Of a stretch of DNA of 64,000 bases, positions 27,257-35,233 are shown in pieces. A program made the translations under genes and the position numbers. Every line of letters begins with the position of its first letter. Within the stretch, counting starts at the first letter, position 1. A model generated the notes under the pieces. That model searched no databases. It worked only from the letters and a program-made list of their open reading frames with translations, and was not told the origin of the DNA. The stretch spans positions 124,001 to 188,000 of the forward strand of contig NZ_BJYT01000008.1 of the NCBI RefSeq assembly GCF_007991655.1, in the 5' to 3' direction. The DNA comes from Segetibacter aerophilus (GTDB taxonomy: Bacteria; Bacteroidota; Bacteroidia; Chitinophagales; Chitinophagaceae).

Positions 27257-28786
27257 ATGGAAAAGAAAGTAAGGGTTCGTTTTGCTCCATCTCCGACCGG
27301 CGGCTTACACCTTGGTGGAGTAAGAACGGTTTTATATAACTATTTATTTGCCAAGCAACATAACGGAACCTTTGTTCTGCGTATTGAAGATACAGATCAA
27401 ACGAGATTTGTAGAGGGCGCGGAGGAGTATATACAAGAATGCCTGAAATGGTGCGGCCTGGAGCCAGACGAAAGCCCGCTCCACGGAGGGCCGTACGCGC
27501 CTTACCGGCAAAGTGAAAGAAAAGAGATGTACCAGCAATATGCCGAGCAATTAGTCAAACAGGGTCACGCTTACTATGCTTTTGATACGCCCCAAGAACT
27601 TGAGACGATGCGTGAAAAGTTTAAGACTGAAGAAAACACGTCGCCTCAATATGGTCACGGGATGCGTGAGAAAATGCGAAATTCGTTGAGTTTATCTGAA
27701 GGTGAGGTAGCCCAGTTATTAAGTGAAGGAGCACCGCATGTTATCAGGATAAAAATGCCGGAAGACGAAACAATTACTTTCACTGATATGATTCGCGGTG
27801 AGGTTTCCTTTAATTCTTCGCTGACTGATGACAAAGTTTTATTAAAAGCAGATGGAATGCCTACTTATCATTTGGCTGTGGTTGTAGACGATTACTCTAT
27901 GACGATTACGCATGCTTTTCGGGGGGAAGAATGGTTGCCGAGTGCGCCCGTACATATCTTACTTTGGAAGTATTTAGGATGGTTTGACGAAATGCCGGAA
28001 TGGGCTCATTTGCCGCTTATTTTGAAACCGGATGGTCATGGAAAGTTGAGCAAACGTGATGGCGATCGTCTCGGTTTCCCTGTGTTTGCAATGAACTGGA
28101 AGGACCCAAAGAGTCAAGAATTGATGACGGGGTTTCGTGAATTAGGATTTTTGCCCGAAGCTTTTATAAACCTCCTTGCGGTACTAGGATGGAACGACGG
28201 AACAGAACAGGAAGTGTTTACAATTGAAGAGTTGGTTGAAAGATTCTCGTTGCCACATGTACATAAGGGAGGAGCGAAATTCAATTATGAAAAAGCAAAG
28301 TGGTTTAATCATGAATGGATAAAAAGGTATAAGGTTGAAGGCTTGACGCAAAAGGTGAAAGAAGTGTTTGCAGAGAACGGCCTCGAGTCATACAATGATG
28401 AAAAGCTTGATGAAGTGATCGAATTGGTTAAAGATCGTTGTACCCTTTTAACTGATTTCTGGCAACATGCTTCCTTCTTTTTTATAGCACCTGAAACTAT
28501 CGACGTCGCTTCTGTAAAACCAAAGTGGAACGAAGACAAGACAATGTTCTTTGATATTCTTTCTGAAAAAATTACGCTACTTGAGGATTGGAATGCTCAA
28601 AACATTGAAACCTTATTCAAAGAAACTGCAACTGAAAAAGGCATTAAGATGGGTGAACTGCAGCTGCCTTTCCGAATAATGTTAGTAGGTGGAAAGTTTG
28701 GACCGACGGTTTTTGATATTGCAGCTCTGATAGGTAAAAAGGAAACAATTGCGAGGATAAGAAAAGGACTGAGCCTTTTAAGTTAA
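27257..28786 (+). CDS. gltX: Glutamyl-tRNA synthetase
   Basis: A 509-residue class I aminoacyl-tRNA synthetase. It has the HIGH region [13 protein letters not shown] at the N-terminus, the KMSKS-type motif KLSKRDG, and the glutamyl-specific [13 protein letters not shown]. The C-terminal anticodon-binding domain is present at normal length. It charges tRNA-Glu in the cytoplasm. Essential housekeeping gene in the island between the two loci. Confidence 0.97.
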   Translation: MEKKVRVRFAPSPTGGLHLGGVRTVLYNYLFAKQHNGTFVLRIEDTDQTRFVEGAEEYIQECLKWCGLEPDESPLHGGPYAPYRQSERKEMYQQYAEQLVKQGHAYYAFDTPQELETMREKFKTEENTSPQYGHGMREKMRNSLSLSEGEVAQLLSEGAPHVIRIKMPEDETITFTDMIRGEVSFNSSLTDDKVLLKADGMPTYHLAVVVDDYSMTITHAFRGEEWLPSAPVHILLWKYLGWFDEMPEWAHLPLILKPDGHGKLSKRDGDRLGFPVFAMNWKDPKSQELMTGFRELGFLPEAFINLLAVLGWNDGTEQEVFTIEELVERFSLPHVHKGGAKFNYEKAKWFNHEWIKRYKVEGLTQKVKEVFAENGLESYNDEKLDEVIELVKDRCTLLTDFWQHASFFFIAPETIDVASVKPKWNEDKTMFFDILSEKITLLEDWNAQNIETLFKETATEKGIKMGELQLPFRIMLVGGKFGPTVFDIAALIGKKETIARIRKGLSLLS

Positions 28787-28902
28787 GAGCTGAGGCCTTA
28801 GACCTTGCTTCGAGTTGGGTACGCAAATATCTCGTTGCTTTTTTGGCGCAGGTGCTAAAGTTCATTTCCTTCCTACTCACAATTCTAATTATTTGTTACA
28901 TC

Positions 28903-29319
28903 ATGTTTGAAAAGAAAAGACCGCTAAGAATTCTTATCGCGAAAGTGGGACTTGACGGACACGACCGTGGTGCAAAAGTGATTGCAACTGCCCTTCGTGA
29001 TGCAGGTATGGAAGTGATCTATACAGGTCTTCGTCAAACTCCCGACATGGTTGTAAATGCCGCTCTGCAGGAAGACGTTGATGCTATCGGGATAAGCATT
29101 TTAAGCGGCGCTCATATGACAGTCTTTCCCAAAGTCATTCAACTAATGAAAGAAAAAGGAATGGATGACGTGCTGCTCACCGGCGGCGGAATCATACCTG
29201 ATGACGATATGAAAACACTCAATGAGATGGGAGTCGGAAAACTTTTCCCTCCCGGTACAACCACATCTGATATTGCCGCTTATATCAGGGATTGGGTAAA
29301 AGAAAATCGTAGTTTTTAA
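28903..29319 (+). CDS. Stand-alone cobalamin-binding mutase domain
   Basis: A 138-residue B12-binding domain of the methylmalonyl-CoA mutase C-terminal type. The lower-axial-ligand motif D-x-H-x-x-G is present as DGHDRG, and SILSGAHM and GGGIIPDDD are the other conserved loops. Start at ATG 28903. It is not fused to a mutase catalytic domain, which resembles the small subunits of isobutyryl-CoA or 2-hydroxyisobutyryl-CoA mutases (IcmB/HcmB) and the separate alpha C-domains of some Bacteroidota. The large subunit is not in the window. An enoyl-CoA hydratase gene follows 37 bases downstream. Confidence 0.87.
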   Translation: MFEKKRPLRILIAKVGLDGHDRGAKVIATALRDAGMEVIYTGLRQTPDMVVNAALQEDVDAIGISILSGAHMTVFPKVIQLMKEKGMDDVLLTGGGIIPDDDMKTLNEMGVGKLFPPGTTTSDIAAYIRDWVKENRSF

Positions 29320-29356
29320 TGCAGATCTCAATAGCTCTTTAGTCTAAAAATATTGT

Positions 29357-30133
29357 ATGTATCAAACCCTTCTTACTTCACTCGAAGATCAAATTCTTAT
29401 CATAACCATCAATCGTCCTGATAAGATGAATGCCATAAACAATATGGTAATGTCAGAATTATCAGCAGTAATTGATGAAGTTTATAACAATTCTGAAATA
29501 AGGTCTGCAGTTATAACCGGTGCCGGTGCCAAAGCTTTCGTAGCCGGTGCCGACATCAGCCAGTTCCAGGGATTAACTATTGAAGAAGGCAAAAGCCTGG
29601 CAAAAAAAGGACAGGATGTATTTCAAAAAATAGAAGACTGTCCAAAACCTGTCGTCGCTGCAGTCAATGGTTTTGCATTAGGTGGAGGACACGAGCTAGC
29701 CATGGCGTGCCATTTTAGAATTGCAAGTGAGAACGCAAAGTTTGGCCAGCCGGAAGTGAACTTGGGCCTTATCCCTGGCTACGGTGGTACGCAAAGACTG
29801 GTTCAATTAGTTGGTAAAGGCCGTGCTATAGAAATGATGATAACCGGAAACATGATAGACGCACAAACGGCTTTGCAATTTGGGCTGGTGAATTATGTCG
29901 TTCCCCAGGAAGAATTACTGAATAAGACAAAGTCAATCTTAGCCATTGCAAACAGCAAAGCTCCATTAGCGATTGCAAAATGCATACAAGCAGCTAACGC
30001 AGTTTTCGACGAAACTAAGAACGGGTACCAAGCAGAGATGACAGGCTTTGGCGAATGTTTTGCCACAGAAGATATGAAGGAGGGAACAGCAGCGTTCCTG
30101 GAAAAGAGAAAAGCAGTTTTTAAGGGAAGGTAG
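29357..30133 (+). CDS. Enoyl-CoA hydratase/isomerase (crotonase family)
   Basis: A 258-residue crotonase. It has the CoA/oxyanion-hole motif AGADISQF, the second oxyanion segment NGFALGGGHELAMACHFRIA, and FGQPEVNLGLIPGYGGTQRL with the two catalytic glutamates of hydratases. It hydrates 2-enoyl-CoA in fatty-acid or branched-chain amino-acid breakdown. Adjacency to the B12-binding mutase subunit suggests a shared acyl-CoA route, but this is inference. Confidence 0.92.
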   Translation: MYQTLLTSLEDQILIITINRPDKMNAINNMVMSELSAVIDEVYNNSEIRSAVITGAGAKAFVAGADISQFQGLTIEEGKSLAKKGQDVFQKIEDCPKPVVAAVNGFALGGGHELAMACHFRIASENAKFGQPEVNLGLIPGYGGTQRLVQLVGKGRAIEMMITGNMIDAQTALQFGLVNYVVPQEELLNKTKSILAIANSKAPLAIAKCIQAANAVFDETKNGYQAEMTGFGECFATEDMKEGTAAFLEKRKAVFKGR

Positions 30134-30214
30134 GAGCGAAAATGGAGTATGAAGTTTTTCTAATCCTTTCAACTGCAATATTATAAAAGTTGCAAATTTG
30201 CACAAAAAACGCTC

Positions 30215-30250
30215 AAAGCTTGAAGCTCATGGCTTACAGCTTTAAGCTTT
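30215..30250. repeat. 13-bp hairpin upstream of fumC
   Basis: AAAGCTTGAAGCT (30215-30227) pairs with AGCTTTAAGCTTT (30238-30250), one G-T wobble, around a 10-base loop. It may terminate the enoyl-CoA hydratase transcript, though no U-tract follows, or act as a 5' structure for fumC, 28 bases ahead of its ATG. A 12-bp palindrome TGCAAATTTGCA at 30191-30202 sits just upstream. Confidence 0.5.
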
Positions 30251-30277
30251 AACATCAACCACAAACACAACCACATT

Positions 30278-31678
30278 ATGGACTACCGGATAGAAAAAGA
30301 CACAATGGGCGAAGTAAAAGTTCCTTCACATGTTTATTGGGGTGCTCAAACCCAAAGAAGTATAGAGAACTTTCAGATCGCGCAGGATATTAATAAAATG
30401 CCGAAGGAAATAATTAAAGCTTTTGCCTACCTAAAAAAAGCTGCGGCTCTTACCAATTGCGATGCTGGTGTGCTTTCAAAAGAAAAGGCAGATTTAATCG
30501 GCCAGGTATGCGATGAAATTTTAGAAGGTAAACTAGATGACCAGTTTCCTTTGGTCGTATGGCAAACCGGTAGCGGAACACAAAGCAATATGAATGCAAA
30601 CGAGGTGATCGCTTACCGCGGCCACGTTATAAAAGGTGGCCAGTTAACAGACAAAGAAAAGTTTCTTCATCCGAATGATGACGTAAATAAATCTCAGTCC
30701 TCAAACGATACTTTTCCCACGGCAATGCACATTGCTGCATACAAAATTTTGGTGGAAGTTACCATTCCGGGCATCGAAAAGCTAAGGAACACGTTGGCAC
30801 AAAAAAGCAAGGATTTTATGCAGGTGGTTAAAATAGGCCGTACCCATTTTATGGACGCCACCCCTTTAACCCTCGGGCAAGAGATCAGCGGCTATGTCAG
30901 CCAGTTGGATCATGGGTTAAGAGCTATTAGAAATACTTTAGCCCACTTAACCGAACTTGCCTTAGGTGGAACTGCCGTTGGTACAGGTATCAACACTCCT
31001 AGTGGGTATTCTGAAAATGTAGCAAAGCACATTGCGAATCTTACCGGCCTTCCTTTTATAACCGCCGAAAATAAATTCGAGGCACTTGCTGCTCACGACG
31101 CAATAGTTGAAGCGCACGGCGCACTTAAAACCGTCGCTGTCAGTCTCATGAAAATAGCAAACGACATTCGTCTATTGTCTTCAGGTCCGCGCAGTGGTAT
31201 TGGCGAAATCTTCATTCCTGATAACGAACCCGGTTCATCCATCATGCCCGGTAAGGTTAATCCTACTCAAAGCGAGGCGCTCACCATGATTGCGGCGCAG
31301 GTTTTAGGCAACGACGTGTCGGTAAACGTTGGTGGAGCAATGGGTCATTTTGAGCTCAACGTTTTTAAACCCGTAATGATATATAACTTCCTGCATAGCG
31401 CGAGGCTCATCGGCGACGGCTGTGTAAGCTTCAACGATAAATGTGCGGTTGGCATACAGGCAATCGAAGCAAACATTAAAAAGCACGTTGACAATAGCCT
31501 GATGCTTGTGACTTCTTTAAACACAAAAATCGGTTATTACAAAGCAGCAGAAATTGCACAAAAAGCCCATAAAGAGGGAACTACTTTAAAAGAAATGGCC
31601 GTAAAGCTTGGCTATGTAACTCCTGAGGAGTTTGATCAGTGGGTTGTTCCTGCGAATATGGTGGGAGAAATAAAATAG
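30278..31678 (+). CDS. fumC: Class II fumarate hydratase
   Basis: A 466-residue fumarase/aspartase superfamily enzyme with the signature [16 protein letters not shown], the [13 protein letters not shown] active-site region and the [16 protein letters not shown] loop. The sequence fits class II fumarase rather than aspartase. It interconverts fumarate and malate in the TCA cycle. Full length. Confidence 0.96.
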   Translation: MDYRIEKDTMGEVKVPSHVYWGAQTQRSIENFQIAQDINKMPKEIIKAFAYLKKAAALTNCDAGVLSKEKADLIGQVCDEILEGKLDDQFPLVVWQTGSGTQSNMNANEVIAYRGHVIKGGQLTDKEKFLHPNDDVNKSQSSNDTFPTAMHIAAYKILVEVTIPGIEKLRNTLAQKSKDFMQVVKIGRTHFMDATPLTLGQEISGYVSQLDHGLRAIRNTLAHLTELALGGTAVGTGINTPSGYSENVAKHIANLTGLPFITAENKFEALAAHDAIVEAHGALKTVAVSLMKIANDIRLLSSGPRSGIGEIFIPDNEPGSSIMPGKVNPTQSEALTMIAAQVLGNDVSVNVGGAMGHFELNVFKPVMIYNFLHSARLIGDGCVSFNDKCAVGIQAIEANIKKHVDNSLMLVTSLNTKIGYYKAAEIAQKAHKEGTTLKEMAVKLGYVTPEEFDQWVVPANMVGEIK

Positions 31679-31709
31679 TAGACATATTATGTTACAAACA
31701 AATATCCCT

Positions 31710-31735
31710 GGTTGAGCATTGTTGCGTCGCAGTAC
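31710..31735 (-). repeat. Dispersed intergenic box, diverged copy F
   Basis: Read on the minus strand it is GTACTGCGACGCAAC followed by AATGCTCAAC. The core is five bases shorter than the 20-base form, but CGACGCAAC matches the variant at 58054 and the ATG-CTC-AAC part matches copy A. A 10-codon frame (MLNQGYLFVT) starts at that ATG and ends at 31687. Confidence 0.6.
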
Positions 31736-31778
31736 GTTCATCAGCAGTAATCTAATTAATCTTCAGTTTCAATGTTTT

Positions 31779-31804
31779 AAAGCCACTTTTTCGAAAGTGG
31801 CTTT
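31779..31804 (+). terminator. Terminator after fumC
   Basis: A perfect 11-bp stem AAAGCCACTTT/AAAGTGGCTTT closed by the stable tetraloop TTCG, followed by ATTGTTT. The symmetrical A/T flanks would also serve minus-strand transcripts. It lies 100 bases after the fumC stop. Confidence 0.75.
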
Positions 31805-31946
31805 ATTGTTTACAGAGGAAGTATGAACTTTCATTTCTTGTATAAAACAGCTTTCATCTTCTTACCGGAATTACAGCAGTTGAAATCTTTCCCTGCATAA
31901 TATACATTTTGGTTGAATTGGAAAAAGCTCCATAGAAAAGCCCAAA

Positions 31947-31976
31947 GTACAAGTGAGTGACACAACAATGTTGAAA
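31947..31976 (+). repeat. Dispersed intergenic box, copy B
   Basis: The exact 20-base core (31947-31966), then A and an ATG at 31968 opening a 15-codon frame, MLKKFVPLVPTIIFQ, stopped at 32013-32015. With copy F it forms an inverted pair about 210 bp apart in the same gap. Confidence 0.85.
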
Positions 31977-32087
31977 AAATTTGTGCCGCTTGTCCCGACA
32001 ATAATCTTTCAATAAAACAGCTTACCAGGAAACACGGTAAGCCTTTCATGTTTCTAAAAATTATGTTATGAGAAGGGTGAATGGTTA

Positions 32088-32095
32088 TACATTTG
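32088..32095 (+). promoter_or_regulatory. Candidate -7 element for kup
   Basis: TACATTTG matches the Bacteroidota -7 consensus TAnnTTTG, 40 bases before the kup ATG. No good -33 TTG box at the usual spacing; weak support. Confidence 0.28.
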
Positions 32096-32135
32096 TTTTT
32101 ACTTTCCTTGTTTTAAGGGGAAAACTTATTTAAAC

Positions 32136-34106
32136 ATGAGTTCTCATTCGAATAGTAAGATCTCTGCTGCCGGAATTTTAATAGCACTTGGAATAATATA
32201 CGGCGACATTGGTACTTCTCCCCTCTACGTTTTAAACGCAATTCTTAAAGATAGGGCAGTAACAGATCTACTGATCCTGGGCTCTTTATCTTGTATCATC
32301 TGGACACTTACACTGCAAACAACCATCAAATATGTGATATTAACCTTGAGGGCAGACAACCGGGGAGAGGGCGGAATATTTTCGCTTTTTGCATTGGTAC
32401 GAAGAAGGCGCAAATGGTTGGTATTTGCCGCAATGATAGGAGGGGCCGCGCTACTAGCCGACGGAATGATTACACCGCCAATCTCGGTAGCATCTGCGAT
32501 AGAAGGGTTAAGAAATATTCCCGCTCTGGCTGCGATAACAGACACCACCATTATTGGGATTGTGCTGGCTATCATTGCTGCGTTATTCTTTGCGCAACAA
32601 TTTGGTACGGCCTCCATAGGAAAACTGTTTGGACCGGTTATGACCTTATGGTTTCTCATGCTTGGTATTTTAGGTGCTAATCACATTGGTGATTACCTGC
32701 ACGTCTTTAAAGCATTTAACCCGTTGTACGCAATTCGACTCCTTACCCGCTACCCCCAAGGGTTTTGGCTACTGGGTGCAGTGTTCCTTTGCACCACAGG
32801 TGCGGAGGCGTTGTATTCTGACTTGGGCCACTGCGGAAAAGGAAATATCAGGGCCTCGTGGGTGTTTGTAAAATCTTGCCTGATCATTAATTATCTAGGG
32901 CAAGGAGCATGGTTGCTTTCCAATTATAAAGGCATGGTGATTTCTGAAGAAATGATCACAAAAGGCTTCAATCCTTTCTATGGGGTAATGCCCGAATGGT
33001 TCGTTATAATTGGGATAGTAATAGCCACTACTGCCGCCATCATTGCCAGCCAGGCTTTAATTAGCGGATCGTTTACCTTGATCAGTGAAGCCATAAGGTT
33101 GAACCTCTGGCCCAAAATGAAAATAAAATATCCTTCGGAGGCGAAGGGCCAGCTCTTTGTTCCAGGCATTAATGCAGTGCTTTTTGTTGGCTGTTGCGGC
33201 ATTGTACTCTATTTTAAAAAGGCAACGAATATGGAGGCCGCTTATGGCCTGGCCATTACCATGTGTATGATTGCGACAACTATTCTATTTGCAAATTTCC
33301 TCGTGCTACACAGAACTTTTAGGGTCTGGATTTATCTTTTCCTTGTTGTATATCTTTCTATTGAAATTTCTTTTTTGGCAGCCAACCTCGACAAGTTTCC
33401 ACACGGCGGTTTTGTAACGCTGATTGTTGGGGGCGGTCTTTTTCTGATCATGTATGTGTGGTATCGCGCACGAAAAATTAAAAACCGGTACGTGGAATTC
33501 GTGCGGGTTGAACACTATATCTCTAACCTGCAGGAGTTAAGCAACGACAAGACAATTCCTAAATATGCAACCCACCTTGTTTACCTGACTAGCGCGGACA
33601 ATCCAAATGAGATAGAACACAAAATCATTTACTCTATTCTCAACCGCAAACCCAAGCGGGCCGATATCTACTGGTTTATTCATGTAGATACTTTAGACGA
33701 TCCCTATACGATGGAGTATAAGGTTGATCACATCATACCGAATGACATTATCCGGGTAGAATTCAGGCTTGGCTTTAGAGTGCAGCCGCGCATCAATCTC
33801 TTGTTCCGCAAAGTGGTCGAGGACCTTGTTGCAAATAAAGAGGTGAATGTTACCAGCCGGTACGAGAGCCTTGAACGTAATAATGTGATTGGAGATTTTC
33901 AGTTCATCAAAATGGAGAAGTACCTAAGCCAGGATAACGAACTTCCGTTTGCGGAAAAACTAATCATGCGATTTTACTTTTGGTTGAAGGAAGTCAGCTT
34001 ATCCGAGGAACGCGGCTTTGGTCTTGATACCAGTAACGTAAATGTTGAAAAATTCCCTCTCATCGTGGCTCCTGTTACAAACGTAAAACTTAGACGACTT
34101 GAATAG
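32136..34106 (+). CDS. kup: KUP-family potassium uptake transporter
   Basis: A 656-residue protein with about 12 TM segments in the first 430 residues and a cytoplasmic C-terminal domain. The family N-terminus GIIYGDIGTSPLYVLNAIL and the RADNRGEGGIFSLFAL motif are clear. It imports K+ driven by the proton gradient. It stands alone with its own terminator-flanked region upstream, and is followed by a 267-bp gap before locus 2 in which I see only a possible hairpin ACTTGC/GCAAGT near 34170-34200. Confidence 0.95.
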   Translation: MSSHSNSKISAAGILIALGIIYGDIGTSPLYVLNAILKDRAVTDLLILGSLSCIIWTLTLQTTIKYVILTLRADNRGEGGIFSLFALVRRRRKWLVFAAMIGGAALLADGMITPPISVASAIEGLRNIPALAAITDTTIIGIVLAIIAALFFAQQFGTASIGKLFGPVMTLWFLMLGILGANHIGDYLHVFKAFNPLYAIRLLTRYPQGFWLLGAVFLCTTGAEALYSDLGHCGKGNIRASWVFVKSCLIINYLGQGAWLLSNYKGMVISEEMITKGFNPFYGVMPEWFVIIGIVIATTAAIIASQALISGSFTLISEAIRLNLWPKMKIKYPSEAKGQLFVPGINAVLFVGCCGIVLYFKKATNMEAAYGLAITMCMIATTILFANFLVLHRTFRVWIYLFLVVYLSIEISFLAANLDKFPHGGFVTLIVGGGLFLIMYVWYRARKIKNRYVEFVRVEHYISNLQELSNDKTIPKYATHLVYLTSADNPNEIEHKIIYSILNRKPKRADIYWFIHVDTLDDPYTMEYKVDHIIPNDIIRVEFRLGFRVQPRINLLFRKVVEDLVANKEVNVTSRYESLERNNVIGDFQFIKMEKYLSQDNELPFAEKLIMRFYFWLKEVSLSEERGFGLDTSNVNVEKFPLIVAPVTNVKLRRLE

Positions 34107-34373
34107 GTAGGTGTCTCGCGCTTAAAAACATAAAAGCAGAAATAGCTACCGCCACTTAAAACATACTTGCTTCTTTGAACCTTTTAAAGGCAAGTTTATC
34201 GAAACCGCCAATTCCAACGATGGGATGATAAACTAGACTTTTTTACTTTACTTTGGTCATTCGTATCCAGAATGTATTGTTGAAATTGTTTCAGCCGATT
34301 TTCTTGTTTTCACAATGTTTGGTATTTAAAAACGTTTGAAACAAATCAACAAATAATATTTATACAGTATTTT

Positions 34374-35192
34374 ATGATTAAAAGTCCAAGAGGAGGGCAG
34401 TTTATTGCTGCAACGAATCTTAAAGGTAAGTTTTCGTGTCTTACTGGCGTTTTGCTTTTTATTTGTCTTTATGGAACTTCCTGCATTCCTTCAAAAAATC
34501 TTAAATACTTCAATAATTTAAGTGACTCCCAGGTAGTACGTCTTCCTAAATTAGAAAAACCGCAGGCCAGAATTATGCCTGAAGATATATTAGACATTAG
34601 AATTGCAGGCGCCAACGAAGCCACCGCCGCTTTATTCAACACTTATTCAAGCACTACCAATGCAGCCTCCTCTTCCACAAATGCAAATACAGGCTACCTT
34701 GTAGATAACCAGGGCGATGTTGAATTTCCAATAATGGGAAAAATTCATGCAGCCGGCTTGTCAAGAGAAGAATTTAGAGACAGGCTAAAAGAACGCGTTT
34801 CAAAGTATTTGAAAGATCCTCTTATTTCCGTAAAATTTACAAATTTTCGATTCTCAGTTTTGGGTGAAGTGAAAGCGCCAGGAAGCTTTTTGGTACAACA
34901 AGAGCGGGTAACTGTTTTAGAGGCGCTGGGTCTTTCGGGAGATATGACTACTTATAGCCGCCGTAACAACGTAAGGATTATAAGAGATAGTAGTGGAAAC
35001 CGTGAAGTGGGTCAACTTGATTTTACTGACAAGGCAATATTTACATCGAAGTATTACTATTTGCAAAGAAACGACATCGTGTATGTGGAAGCCGAGAAGA
35101 GTAAGAGCCAGTTTGAAGATTTCTCCCGCGTATCGTCAATCGTCGCGACCCTTGCAAGTATTATTGCCCTTACAATAACTATCTTAAGATAA
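34374..35192 (+). CDS. wza: Wza-type polysaccharide export lipoprotein (locus 2)
   Basis: A 272-residue paralogue of the protein at 3507. The signal peptide ends in the lipobox YGTSC (Cys37), preceded by an unusually long basic n-region of about 20 residues, so a later start is possible, though the ATG at 34374 is the only one before the hydrophobic core. Poly_export (GYLVDNQGDVEFPIMGKI) and SLBB (FSVLGEVKAPGSF) domains follow, and a C-terminal hydrophobic helix. It opens locus 2 and, with the Wzc at 35234, forms a second export machine. Confidence 0.9.
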   Translation: MIKSPRGGQFIAATNLKGKFSCLTGVLLFICLYGTSCIPSKNLKYFNNLSDSQVVRLPKLEKPQARIMPEDILDIRIAGANEATAALFNTYSSTTNAASSSTNANTGYLVDNQGDVEFPIMGKIHAAGLSREEFRDRLKERVSKYLKDPLISVKFTNFRFSVLGEVKAPGSFLVQQERVTVLEALGLSGDMTTYSRRNNVRIIRDSSGNREVGQLDFTDKAIFTSKYYYLQRNDIVYVEAEKSKSQFEDFSRVSSIVATLASIIALTITILR

Positions 35193-35233
35193 TTAAATTT
35201 GTATATGAAGTTTTACCGCTTTAAATCGAAATA

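Larger units (their letters stand above)
31679..32135. other. Intergenic region fumC-kup, 457 bp
   Basis: No gene. It holds, in order, a diverged inverted copy of the dispersed box (31710-31735), a strong hairpin terminator (31779-31804), an exact direct copy of the box (31947-31976), a 7-bp hairpin GCTTACC/GGTAAGC (32020-32042) and a possible promoter element (32088-32095). A 72-codon minus-strand frame (31831-32049) spans the box but shows no family resemblance. Confidence 0.6.

Noticed and set aside
32225-32659. 144-codon minus-strand frame inside kup
   Set aside because: Lies wholly within the kup coding region, has no family resemblance, and the plus-strand protein is complete and highly conserved.
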